From NCBI GenBank assembly GCA_903813345.2, contig CAIIXF020000008.1:38752867-38816866 (forward strand): 64,000 nucleotides of DNA, given 5' to 3'. Below the pieces are notes generated by a model. It was not told the origin of the DNA, searched no databases, and saw only the letters and a program-made list of their open reading frames with translations. This document shows positions 27,501-34,200 of this stretch, one piece after another (positions within the stretch are counted from its first letter, which is position 1; each line of letters starts with the position of its first letter). Position numbers and translations under genes: made by a program. Origin of the DNA: Owenia fusiformis (Eukaryota; Annelida; Polychaeta; Sabellida; Oweniidae).

Positions 27501-30500
27501 CAGTGTATTTGTGGATGCCAGCAGTGATGGTGCTGGGATATTTTCTCAAGGCGATTGGGAATATATATGTTTTGAGTTAGATTGGAAAAGTGCTAAACAT
27601 CTACATATAAATTACAAGGAAATTATAGCTATATGTGCAGCAGTGAATCGATGGGGCACATTATGGAAAGATTGCCATGTCAATATCTACTCTGACAGTT
27701 CAGTGGCCAGGGGCATTGTCAATAAAGGGAGGTGTAATCATAATGATTATATAATGCAACTGCTTAGAAATACATTTTGGGCAAGTGCCAGGAATAATTT
27801 TACATTCTCTGTGAAATCTATTGGAACTAAAGTGAATATTATGGCTGATACGATTTCAAGACTCCATACATATGGCCAATTATCTCATCTAAGCAGTTTG
27901 CTGTCTAATTGGTTCCATGGCAACTATGTATTGTTTCATGTGTTGCATAAACATATGTCAGTGAAAACTGTATTGTCTCTATTACCACAGGTATGTCACT
28001 GGCTCTCAAAGAAGAATTACAGCAAGAGGTAGCAAAGTATAGACTACAAGCTTTCTCTGACAATACAAAGAAAACATACTCTTCTCAACGTAATTCGTAT
28101 TTGCGTTTCTGTAATGAACTTGGATTACAACCTGTCCCAGTAACAGAAGAGACTGTTGCTGAATATGCTGCTTATTTAGCAAGACGTTTGAAATACACGA
28201 GCATACCACAATATCTCAATATTATGAGACTTATTCACTTGGAATGTGGATTTGAGCACCCTTATAAAGATAGTTGGCTAGTTAAATCAACATTGATGGG
28301 GATAAAAAGGCAACTTGGTGCTGAAGTTCATAAAAAAGAACCAGTTACCCCCACTTTATTGTCACAAATGAAAGATACATTAGATCTATGTGATACCTTT
28401 GATTGTGTTTTTTGGGCTATTTGCCTCGTGTTGTTTTATGGAATGTTCAGAAAATCAAATTTGATGCCTGATACTGTAGGTGGGTTTAACAATGAAAAAC
28501 AATTTTGTAGGAACTCAGTTAAAATTGACAATCAAGGTAACATACAATTGTCAGTAAAATGGGCCAAGAATAATCAATACAAAGAGAAGTCAAGAGTAGT
28601 GCATTTGGTAAACACGTATCCTCACAAATTATGTCCTGTTAGTGCATTGTCAATTGCAATGGCAAAAACACCAGTTAAATGCATGTCAGATCCATTATTT
28701 GTAAACCCCCAATCAGGTAAGCCTTTCACAGGCCAGTGTTTTGCAAAGAAATTCAAGAGTTCTCTTAAGAGCTTTGGTAAAGACAGTTCTAAGTTTGGAA
28801 CTCATAGCTTTCGGAGGGGCTCCGCTGTTTTTGCAATGTCATGTGGAATACCTGGAGAAATAATTAAAGGTATGGGGGATTGGAAGAGTATGGCTTATTT
28901 AGGTTACCTTGATGAAATACCATCTAATGTTCAACTGAAATATTGTAAGCAATTCAGTGCTAAAGCAAAACTGTCTGTTTTATAATTTGACATCGTAGGG
29001 TATAGGTTCGGCATCCTAATACTTAATTTACATCTACCACTTTCTTCCTTTCTTTCTTTTTTTCAGTGTTTGGGTAGTTGGAGTTTTATTTGTTAATATG
29101 TGTGTGTTTAAAGAAATAAAGTTATGATCTCTTAGACCCAAACACTGGTGTTAATAGTTATTATAGGAAGAAAGGATTTAAATGATATTCTGTGAAGAAT
29201 TGAGATTAAATATGGATGGATGGGTGGGTTGTGCCAGGTGCCTGATTGTGCTAAAACACAATATGAATATTCCTAACCAGTAGCAACTTTTGTACAGGAA
29301 GTAAAAAATTCAGGCCCCCCCCCTCCCACCCTTTTGTCATATTATACATAAATGTGTAGTTGCATCAGTAGTTCCACAAGTTAATTGATGTTTTCTGCTT
29401 TATAAATAGGGATCATACTGTGTTGACATAATGTCATGTGTTGTGAGTTTTATTTGTTAATATGTGTGTGTTTAAAGAAATAAAGTTATGATCTCTTAGA
29501 CCCAAACACTGGTGTTAATAGTTATTATAGGAAGAAAGGATTTAAATATTTTAAATGTAGAATGTCCCAGTGCATAGAGACAAGCCTGCACTACTGGTAA
29601 AGAGGGGCAGTGTCAATGTGGTAGCCTGACAGTCGTTCCAGGGTATTTCAACAGAGGGACTTCCTAGGGGGTACACGTAACATGGGCCAACCAGGGAGTT
29701 TCCTTTCAATTTTAAAATGAGTTGTAAACCATAGATCTATTTTTTAAATGTTAGGTTTATATTGTATTCTATTCAAATTCTATCACTCTTAAACTGTATA
29801 TCTGCTTTAAATGGGCTTGTTAGCCTTTTGCAGATTATTGATGTAGATGTACTCACTAAAAGGGAGTGGTCGTAGGATTCAATAAAGCAGAAAGTGGGGG
29901 GATTTAAATTATCCCGTTCCCGGACTATAGTCCTGCACTGATCGCATTCATTTGCCTGTACGATTACAACTTGGGAGAATTATCTACGCCCCTTACACTT
30001 AAGATACCTACCTCAATGCATTATAGAACTCAAGATGTAACTTCTAATATATTGGAACCGCCGATTGTCTGGGTATATCGGCAGAACGGGAACATTTTCT
30101 CTTTTTCATCGAGAGAGATTCCATCACTTTTCAAAATGGCGGTTGGATTTAAAAGGGGAATCCCCCGTTTGGCTGTCCCGGATGTAGCCTGGAAGTACCA
30201 ATATGGAGGAATTTGACGGTTGAAATAAGTTAAATGTTACACGCAAATATTGCAATCAAAAACGAAAATGTCTTCGTTCTGCCGATAAACCCAGACAATT
30301 GTAGATTCAACTACACGAAAAGAATGCTAAATTACCAAGGAATCTATTGAAGTAGGTATCTGAAGTGTAAGATCAGTAAAAAATTCTCCCATGTTGTAAT
30401 CGCACAGGCAAAAGATTGAGATGTTCACAGGACCATAGTCCGGGAACGGGATAAGATTTAAATCTTATTCCTGGGCCTGTGTTTTGGACCAAGGGAAAAG

Positions 30501-30852
30501 TATAGTAGGATCTTGTAAGTTGAATATAGAGAGTATTTTCTACACTCAGCTTACCACTATTTTTCCCTCTGCCTGTGTTTTGGACTATTCGCCTTGAATC
30601 ATTTTGTGCACAGTTTGTTCGTTTGTATCCAAAGTTTTGAAAAGTGGGCGATAATAAAATAAATCATAAAATTTCAACATTTTTATTCAAAGTTCTCAGC
30701 AGTGCTTCCTGTTTTCGGTTGAAAATATAGCATATTACATTTATTAGCATTACCTGATAACCTCCCCACACTATCATCGCTCTGTTGAAGGCAACAGCGA
30801 CATGACCTGTTCTTTTAGGAGGAATTTCTCCGAGGTCACCTCTCAGCTCCAT
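9383..30852 (-). CDS. KLHDC2: KLHDC2-like kelch protein, nine exons, 393 aa
   Basis: Coding exons in transcript order: 30852-30754, 25411-25320, 22637-22322, 18918-18844, 18416-18277, 16642-16530, 14089-13929, 12839-12787, 9515-9383. All junctions are GT-AG and phases match throughout (1182 nt including the stop). The product aligns along its whole length with vertebrate KLHDC2 as I remember it: kelch blades from HVAVAFNRAMIVWGGY (residue 17 on) to the blade ending GGCCNN, then a tail. Family knowledge: KLHDC2 is the CUL2-RING receptor for C-terminal Gly-Gly degrons. The pocket residues corresponding to human W191, R236, R241, S269 and W270 are present as W174, R219, R224, S253 and W254. SLLRMCLECA (347-356) fits a BC-box, expected to bind elongin C. 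The C-terminus is SGS. KLHDC1 is the main alternative name. Several exon edges are buried in tandem arrays. Confidence 0.9.
9549..12620. repeat. 62-bp minisatellite filling KLHDC2 intron 8
   Basis: About 49 copies of a 62-base unit (plus-strand phrases ATCAAACTCATATACATTCT and GTCTATGGGCAAAACAGAG) run from about 35 bases before the exon 9 acceptor to near exon 8. On the gene strand each unit contains TATGAGTTTGATTATAG, which aligns with the genuine acceptor region TATGAATTCTATTTTCAG. Each unit therefore carries a degenerate 3' splice site. Higher-order blocks repeat, for example 11720-12060 and 12105-12440. Confidence 0.93.
12737..12792. repeat. Duplicated exon 8 donor edge
   Basis: A unit of about 32 bases containing (gene strand) CTCTATTAAG|GTAATCATTAGA occurs twice. 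One copy is the real exon 8 end with its donor; the other lies just inside the intron. This is a two-copy version of the exon-edge arrays seen elsewhere in the gene. Confidence 0.75.
12787..12839 (-). CDS. KLHDC2: KLHDC2-like exon 8
   Basis: A short exon encoding VHSFNVLVYRFSPRSLL plus two bases of an Arg codon, between acceptor GACTTTTTCCAG and donor GTAATC. It corresponds to the human region ending FSVQPKSLVRL, and its phase joins exactly to exons 7 and 9. Confidence 0.85.
12990..13770. other. Intron 7 with dispersed repeat fragments
   Basis: The stretch holds pieces of the AAATGGCTGCC family, a TTTGGCAAATTAAAAA segment that recurs near 21200 and 22800, and three to four copies of GCACCCACCTGAAAA at 13620-13745. 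The plus-strand frame at 13373-13645 has no recognised similarity. Confidence 0.5.
13929..14089 (-). CDS. KLHDC2: KLHDC2-like exon 7
   Basis: Encodes residues 280-332, beginning DGWLLDTRTLLWTQ and including NPRLWHTMVR and DDILIYGGCCNNIL. This matches the last kelch blade of KLHDC2 (PRLWHTACAS, VIVFGGCANNLL in human). Acceptor CCATCTCAG, donor GTAAGA. Confidence 0.9.
15298..16101. mobile_element. Pogo/Tigger-like DNA transposon remnant
   Basis: The terminal inverted repeats CAGTAAAACCTGT and ACAGGTTTTACTG are flanked by TA on both sides, as in Tc1/mariner/pogo insertions. Internal subterminal copies of the phrase AGGTTTTCCCTACAGAGAG occur in inverse orientations. A minus-strand peptide (SSKMSQKGLATKYGVNIGTI, about 15490 downward) resembles the N-terminal CENP-B/pogo helix-turn-helix. 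The rest of the transposase is missing or frameshifted. It sits in KLHDC2 intron 6. Confidence 0.65.
16262..16512. repeat. Dispersed AAATGGCGGCC-type repeat, inverted copy
   Basis: Reverse-complement relative of 4530-4930, including the phrases AATTGCGGCCATTTTGAA and GTCCGATGGGATAATAAAG. Confidence 0.55.
16530..16642 (-). CDS. KLHDC2: KLHDC2-like exon 6
   Basis: Encodes residues 242-278, MASTGSVPEGRSWHTFTA through HIFLYGGFTTQRDPK. It contains S253 and W254, equivalents of the human degron-pocket S269 and W270. Donor GTGAGT. The acceptor CTTGTAG is the last of about 17 near-identical acceptors in the array that follows; only this copy continues into GGGGGGTTCACTACG and a donor. Confidence 0.88.
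16563..18105. repeat. 88-bp exon-edge minisatellite (KLHDC2 exon 6 acceptor)
   Basis: About 17 copies of an 88-base unit occupy nearly all of intron 5. On the gene strand each unit is acceptor CTTGTAG followed by about 80 bases of exon 6 (through CAGTGATACACATATATT), then directly the next acceptor. The exon text TATATTTCTGTA doubles as the pyrimidine stretch of the next copy. 88 is not a multiple of 3, and the exon frame meets TAG at each join, so retaining a unit would truncate the protein. The short frames on the other strand are by-products. Confidence 0.95.
18277..18416 (-). CDS. KLHDC2: KLHDC2-like exon 5
   Basis: Encodes residues 195-240, GPKPLPRAAVGAS through AYIFGGRHIDERLNDLHI to DTLTWSG. 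R219 and R224 correspond to human R236 and R241, which contact the degron carboxylate. Acceptor TTATTAG, donor GTAAGT. No array touches this exon. Confidence 0.9.
18844..18918 (-). CDS. KLHDC2: KLHDC2-like exon 4
   Basis: Encodes residues 170-194, SYRGWNNQLHVFDPGTRKWR and NPRCK. W174 corresponds to human W191. Donor GTAAGA. This is the only copy of the 5' exon edge in the following array that continues into a full exon. Confidence 0.87.
18874..20650. repeat. 108-bp exon-edge minisatellite (KLHDC2 exon 4 acceptor)
   Basis: Seventeen copies of exon 4's first 45 bases start every 108 bases (18874, 18982, ... 20602), each preceded on the gene strand by about 63 bases of intron ending CATCTTGTAG. 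The copy farthest upstream in the transcript (20602) has a different acceptor, TTTTAAACTAG, perhaps the ancestral intron end. Because 108 is a multiple of 3, a 592-aa open frame with 36-aa repeats runs through the array on the minus strand. That frame differs from the exon frame, so I do not regard it as a gene. Variant copies form three-unit higher-order repeats. Confidence 0.95.
20660..21030. other. Intron 3 spacer
   Basis: Unique-looking AT-rich sequence between the donor-side and acceptor-side arrays of KLHDC2 intron 3. No feature beyond short frames is recognised. Confidence 0.4.
21035..22345. repeat. Donor-edge minisatellite with C/G runs (KLHDC2 exon 3)
   Basis: About 15-17 copies of a 55-66 base unit; two lie apart at 21035-21160 and the rest run from 21425. 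On the gene strand each unit is ACACAAAGGATTTGGTTGG, GTGCAGAGT, a run of 5-14 G, then GTAAGTGCAACA. That is the end of exon 3 and its donor. Unit length varies mainly by the G run. Plus-strand frames of 100-224 aa (repeats like FVYFVLHL) are translations of the repeat. Confidence 0.95.
22322..22637 (-). CDS. KLHDC2: KLHDC2-like exon 3
   Basis: The largest exon, residues 65-169: RKLTTRGDVPPGTSGASA, GNTNKVYRLDLETLKWES, SPRDKCSIWEYRDEIYLFGG, ending GEYTKDLVGAEWG. It matches the second and third kelch blades of KLHDC2 (GDVPPS, GNTNKFYMLD, KDKLGVWVYKNKL in human). Acceptor CAAATTTTCAG; donor GTAAGT is the first of the array. Confidence 0.9.
22920..25270. repeat. Dispersed repeats in KLHDC2 intron 2
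   Basis: Imperfect units of about 200 bases share AAGATTTTAGGATGGAAAAT, CCAAAATGGCCGCC, TTTACCCAGAATGCC and CCCTGAAAATTTGAAATTGA. One group at about 23000-23960 ends in GGACGGACGGACACGCC and GGCCCCACACTGTGGTGGGG. A second group lies at about 24640-25270. The short frames (for example 24665-24916) are translations of the repeat. Confidence 0.65.
25320..25411 (-). CDS. KLHDC2: KLHDC2-like exon 2
   Basis: Encodes residues 34-63, DNSDSNPMQMEVERYLPATD then IWIYHTDIDQ, plus TG of the next Trp codon. It corresponds to human DFYLPREELWIYNMETGRW. Acceptor GATTGTAG, donor GTAAGG; the split Trp codon joins exactly to exon 3. Confidence 0.87.
25755..25920. repeat. GGGACA/TGTCCC word cluster
   Basis: GGGACAT, TTGTCCCA and related words occur in both orientations and can fold on themselves. 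It is a small relative in style of the word-composed elements, lying just left of the Ngaro insertion. Confidence 0.45.
26011..26143 (+). repeat. Ngaro split direct repeat A1
   Basis: 133 bases starting GATATTCTGTGAAGAATTGA and ending AAATTCAGGCC, repeated as A2 at 29184-29316. It marks the left end of the element. Confidence 0.88.
26231..26716 (+). CDS. Ngaro ORF1 (gag-like, SAM-like domain)
   Basis: 161 aa from the ATG that opens MEKFEFDKWIKF. Residues of about 8-70 (WIKFSEITEDSQKWLLSEGF to LAGVKQLQREA) have the helical pattern of a SAM-like domain. The rest is unrecognised, ending GEYLYMMVVDL. Its last 40 bases overlap the open reverse transcriptase frame. It is shorter than gag proteins of related elements usually are, and the N-terminal part of the RT ORF is not seen, so an internal deletion between gag and RT is likely. 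Confidence 0.6.
   Translation: MEKFEFDKWIKFSEITEDSQKWLLSEGFDNISSLINMSSEDLDGVALKKGEIRSLLAGVKQLQREAGTGPLLEDISKVQPGKSTEATVGLKFLEDLLGNKPATAAERHQADYMDPQVYLFRKGDKGNNSYLKIVDYVPGLEHEEDTDIDFGEYLYMMVVDL
26677..28032 (+). CDS. Ngaro ORF2: reverse transcriptase and RNase H
   Basis: The frame is open from just after a TGA at 26674. The first ATG is at 26725, but RT homology begins before it (WRILIHDGSRPVGCAMNDY from 26680), so the true start is missing or upstream. Motifs in order: FIAKIDLKNAYR, LPFGSNQGCSIF, VAYLDDFLIV (catalytic DD), NWSKVCGPSQ and FLGVEIN, then RNase H with FVDASSDGAG, INYKEIIAICAA, IYSDSSVARGIV and the late Asp in NIMADTISR. It ends by overlapping ORF3 by 40 bases. Confidence 0.88.
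   Translation, partial: FWRILIHDGSRPVGCAMNDYSESNSVKYETLDKAKRLAKPNYFIAKIDLKNAYRSVPISCIDYCMTGLQWKFQGDETVTNIFDSRLPFGSNQGCSIFTRISQAVKRIMNRKGYSGIVAYLDDFLIVQETAADCQKCLNVLINLLRTLGFQINWSKVCGPSQMVTFLGVEINTVDCTVSLGQAKRNKLRDKLELFRNKKRASKRQLQSLVGSLSYATHAVRGGKFFLRRILDNLRKMKGSRDKVLLSQAFKKDVQWWCAMLDICDGTAYYNTKEVISVFVDASSDGAGIFSQGDWEYICFELDWKSAKHLHINYKEIIAICAAVNRWGTLWKDCHVNIYSDSSVARGIVNKGRCNHNDYIMQLLRNTFWASARNNFTFSVKSIGTKVNIMADTISRLHTYGQLSHLSSLLSNWFHGNYVLFHVLHKHMSVKTVLSLLPQVCHWLSKKNYSKR
27993..28985 (+). CDS. Ngaro ORF3: tyrosine recombinase
   Basis: 330 aa. An N-terminal helical core-binding region (about 18-110) is followed by a catalytic domain with Arg153 in LFYGMFRKSN, a Lys in VKWAKNNQ (189-192), the HxxR box GTHSFRRGS (His271, Arg274), GDW at 295-297 and a tyrosine in MAYLGYLD (Y305 likely, Y302 possible). 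This is the expected R-K-HxxR-H/W-Y set, so the enzyme looks intact. In this family it integrates the circular DNA copy instead of a DDE integrase. Confidence 0.9.
   Translation: MSLALKEELQQEVAKYRLQAFSDNTKKTYSSQRNSYLRFCNELGLQPVPVTEETVAEYAAYLARRLKYTSIPQYLNIMRLIHLECGFEHPYKDSWLVKSTLMGIKRQLGAEVHKKEPVTPTLLSQMKDTLDLCDTFDCVFWAICLVLFYGMFRKSNLMPDTVGGFNNEKQFCRNSVKIDNQGNIQLSVKWAKNNQYKEKSRVVHLVNTYPHKLCPVSALSIAMAKTPVKCMSDPLFVNPQSGKPFTGQCFAKKFKSSLKSFGKDSSKFGTHSFRRGSAVFAMSCGIPGEIIKGMGDWKSMAYLGYLDEIPSNVQLKYCKQFSAKAKLSVL
29081..29547 (+). repeat. Ngaro B1-A2-B2 terminal repeats
   Basis: B1 29081-29183 and B2 29445-29547 (GAGTTTTATTTGTTAATATG to AAGGATTTAAAT) flank A2 29184-29316. The 128 bases at 29317-29444 between A2 and B2 begin with a C run. 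Confidence 0.88.
29550..29900. other. Intron 1 unique sequence
   Basis: Between the retrotransposon and the next foldback element. No gene or repeat is recognised. Confidence 0.4.
29901..30463. mobile_element. Foldback (long-TIR) element with 9-bp direct flanks
   Basis: The left arm TATCCCGTTCCCGGACTATA and right arm GGACCATAGTCCGGGAACGG are inverted, and inverted similarity continues nearly to the centre (GTATATCGGCAGAACG versus CGTTCTGCCGATAAAC), so the 545-base element is almost wholly a hairpin. GATTTAAAT flanks both sides (29901-29909, 30455-30463). Long terminal inverted repeats with a 9-base target duplication suggest a Mutator-like non-autonomous element, but the flanking word is itself near-palindromic. 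Confidence 0.65.
30754..30852 (-). CDS. KLHDC2: KLHDC2-like exon 1
   Basis: Encodes residues 1-33: MELRGDLGEIPPKRTGHVAV then AFNRAMIVWGGYQ, corresponding to human MELACPAERSGHVAV...FVWGGY. Donor GTAATG. The ATG is chosen because the family homology starts a few residues after it. Confidence 0.88.
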
Positions 30853-31111
30853 TTTGGTGTAATTTACGGATAAATTATCAAAATAGCGGTTAATAATATT
30901 TTCAACTTTAATATTTGAAATGACAAATTGATAAACAATAACAAGTGATTTTACATTCGTTAAACTCGTTAATTTTTTTTAAATTACAAGATCTAAGCTT
31001 AACTAAAATAACTTTTCTAGTCCATGTCAGTTTTCATATCTGTAATTTGCATCATGCCAAGTCACATGACAATCACATGACTTTTAAAAAACTACAAAAG
31101 CTTGAATAGAA
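30853..31111. promoter_or_regulatory. Divergent promoter KLHDC2-like / SLC35F6-like
   Basis: Only 259 bases lie between the start codons of two head-to-head genes, so both 5' UTRs and core promoters must lie here or overlap the genes. The segment is AT-rich with no obvious TATA box. It contains ATTTGCAT (31046-31053) and two TCACATGA elements at 31062-31069 and 31073-31080; the first is part of palindromic GTCACATGAC. Confidence 0.75.
31061..31080. promoter_or_regulatory. Paired TCACATGA E-box-like sites
   Basis: Two copies of TCACATGA spaced 11 bases apart, about one helical turn, 32 bases before the SLC35F6-like ATG. This is the M-box type sequence bound by MITF/TFE bHLH-zip factors. It is notable because SLC35F6 is reported as a lysosomal membrane protein. 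Binding is inferred. Confidence 0.45.
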
Positions 31112-31206
31112 ATGGATCTAAATTGCTATCAAGTACTGCTCGTGGTGGGTATGCTAGTGACTGGTAGTATCAATACACTGAGTAAGAAAGCACAGAACGA
31201 CTGTAT
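31112..31206 (+). CDS. SLC35F6: SLC35F6-like exon 1
   Basis: MDLNCYQVLLVVGMLVTGSI then NTLSKKAQNDC plus two bases. It includes TM1 and the VTGSINTLS block identical to human. Donor GTAAGT. Confidence 0.9.
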
Positions 31207-34200
31207 GTAAGTAGAAAGTAACAAAACATGACAATATCACTAAAACGCGTAAAAACAACTCTCAGAATTTGTTTTCATTTTCGAAAAATCAGTGAAAATA
31301 AATAGTCAGCTGTTTATGACTCATTCAAGACATAGGAGTCCGGTTACTGAAAAAATTGTTAGATATTGGTTACTATAAAGTGTAAATTGTGTAAATCAGT
31401 TCAAAGACAGATTGGACTCCCACTGGTAAAATCACCCAATGAAATATTGTCGGACCTGGCCAAAATCTGGTAGTGTGGTTGTGGTCGGGTCACGAACAAT
31501 TTTTATTATTTATTATGGGATTCTCACTGGTCTTATGTGGGCGCAGACCTGGTTTGGTGGTACTGCTTTCACTGAAAGGGGAGGTTGTTACACATATGCA
31601 TACAGAATACAGATATACATGTACAGTTTTAATAATTTATTAAGGTCAGGGTGCATGATGGGAAATTTTCTGCATCCCTCAATTGAGTCACATGTTATTT
31701 TTCAAACAAGAATCACTCCTTCCACACATTGTTCATATCTTCCAGGATCGCACAAAGAGTGCATCTTTGTGCCTAGAAAAGACTTGTGAGAAGATTTGTT
31801 TTGTAAAATATATAAAAAACGAGAAAATTCAGTGAAAAAAATTTCTGAAAATTTTCTAAATTTTTTCACTGAATTTTCTTGTTTTTTATACACTTTATCA
31901 AAACATTCTTCTCACAAGTCTTTTCTAGGCACATAAGTGCACTCTTTGTGCAAAACTGGAAGATATAGACTATTTGGGGAAGGAGTGATTCTTGTTTGAA
32001 AAATAACATGTGACTCAATTGAGGAATGCAGAAAATTTTTCATCATGCACCCTGACCTTAACACTAATTTTTAACAACAAATAAAACACAAATGTCCATG
32101 TAATAATTAACTCTGAGTTGTCTTGTTGCTCTTCTCTTGTTTGCACTCTGCTCTACTTTTACTCTTCTTCACTCTGTTCAGGGGTTACTCTGCTTTACTC
32201 TTCTGTTCTCTACCCACATTTACTCTGCTTTAGTTTCAGGTCAGGGTGCATGATGAAAAATTTTCTGCATTCCTCAATTGAGTCACATGTTATTTTTCAA
32301 ACAAGAATCACTCCTTCCCCAAATAGTCTATATCTTCCAGTTTTGCACAAAGAGTGCACTTATGTGCCTAGAAAAGACTTGTGAGAAGAATGTTTTGATA
32401 AAGTGTATAAAAAACAAGAAAATTCAGTGAAAAAATTTAGAAAATTTTCAGAAATTTTTTTCACTGAATTTTCTCGTTTTTTATATATTTTACAAAACAA
32501 ATCTTCTCACAAGTCTTTTCTAGGCACAAAGATGCACTCTTTGTGCGATCCTGGAAGATATGAACAATGTGTGGAAGGAGTGATTCTTGTTTGAAAAATA
32601 ACATGTGACTCAATTGAGGGATGCAGAAAATTTCCCATCATGCACCCTGACCTTCACTCTGTTCTGCTCTGCTTACTCTTTATTCTGCTCTGGTTACTCT
32701 TTACTCCTTTCTGTTCTGCTCCGTTACTCTTTATTACTCATTTGTTCTGCTCTGCTTACTCTTTACTCCTCTCTGCTCTGATTTACTCTGTTCTGCTCAG
32801 GTTACTCTTTACTCCTTTCTGTTCTGCTCTGCTTACTCTTTACTCCTTTCTGTTCTGGTTTACTCTGTTCTGCTCTCTTTATTCCGCTCTGCTCTGCTTA
32901 CTCTTTAATCTGCTCTGCTTACTCTTTACTCTGCACTACTCTGCTTACTCTTTACTCCTCGGTTCTGGTTACTCAGGATTACTCTTCTTCAGCCCGGGTA
33001 ACTCTTCTTTACTCTTCACCTCTCTGCTCTACTCAGGGTTACTCTTCTTCAGCCTGGGTTACTCTTTACTCCTTTCTGTTCTGCTCTGCTTACTCTTTAC
33101 TCCTCTCTGCTCTGGTTTACTCTGTTCTGCTCAGGTTACTCTTTACTCCTTTCTGTTCTGCTCTGCTTACTCTTTACTCCTTTCTGTTCTACTCTGCTTA
33201 CTCTTTACTCCTCTCTGCTCTGGTTTACTCTGTTCTGCTCTCTTTATTCCGCTCTGCTCTGCTTACTCTCTATTCTGCTCTGGTTACTCTTTATTCCGCC
33301 CTGCTTACTCTTTACCCTGTTCTGCTCTGCTTACTCTTTACTCTATTCTGCACTGCTTACTCTTTAATCTGCTCTGCTCTGCTTACTCTTTAATCTGCTC
33401 TGCTTACTCTTTAATCTGCTCTGCTTACTCTTTATTCTGTTCTGCTCTGCTTACTCTTTATTCTGCTCTGCTTACTCAGGACTGCTCTTCTTCAGCCTGG
33501 GTTACTCTTCTTCAGCCTGGGTTACTCTTCTTTACTCCTCTTGGCGAATAGATTGGGAATTTCGATCAAATTCTGAGATTAGACCCAACTATCTGCCCTC
33601 AAAGGAAATAAAGCGATCACTTCAGTTGGAATCCCTGTTGTTTAAAAAAAAACACTCCTCCAGACGAGTAATTCGGGAATATCAATCAAATTCTGAGATT
33701 AGACCCAAATTACTAGTCACATGGAAATAAATCTGCTACCCCACAAATACACTTGCTCTTGGTGGGACTCAAGAATGTCAATCAAATTCTGAGATTAGAC
33801 TTGAGCCACATGTGAACCGGAAGTCATACAAGATGGCGGACTTGCTGAGGATTGTTGGAAAATGATGATGCAATCACAAAATAGCCACGCTGATTTGCAA
33901 AGAATCATCAAGTAAAACCCTCTAATTCTACCTCAGAATGAATTATAAACTCAAATCAACACTCACAAATTCTCCAAAACGTCTTCTAGGCGCCTCTAGA
34001 CTGCAACTTCTCTGGCAGTACTCCCTGGTCAACACATCAGGCCAAACGGCTCTATATCCAAGTTTCACTGTTGATTCCCGTCACAAAACAGTGAAAATAC
34101 TCCATAAACTCCAATATCCACGATTAAACTCCAAAATTCCTCACATCGAGTAATACTCCATCATAAAATCACCTTTCCGCCATCAACATCATGAGCCAGC

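Larger units (their letters stand above)
26011..29547 (+). mobile_element. Ngaro-type tyrosine-recombinase retrotransposon
   Basis: The order is A1 (26011-26143), ORFs, B1 (29081-29183), A2 (29184-29316), a unique 128-base spacer, B2 (29445-29547). A1 and A2 are each 133 bases, B1 and B2 each 103 bases, and by eye almost identical. These A1-B1-A2-B2 split direct repeats, with reverse transcriptase/RNase H followed by a tyrosine recombinase and no DDE integrase, are the hallmark of Ngaro-like DIRS-order elements. The near-identity suggests recent insertion, into intron 1 of the KLHDC2-like gene and antisense to it. Confidence 0.9.

Noticed and set aside
32640-33551. 303-aa plus-strand frame rich in Leu, Ser and Tyr
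   Set aside because: It is a translation of the TTACTC/CTGCTC low-complexity satellite, with no start context or similarity.
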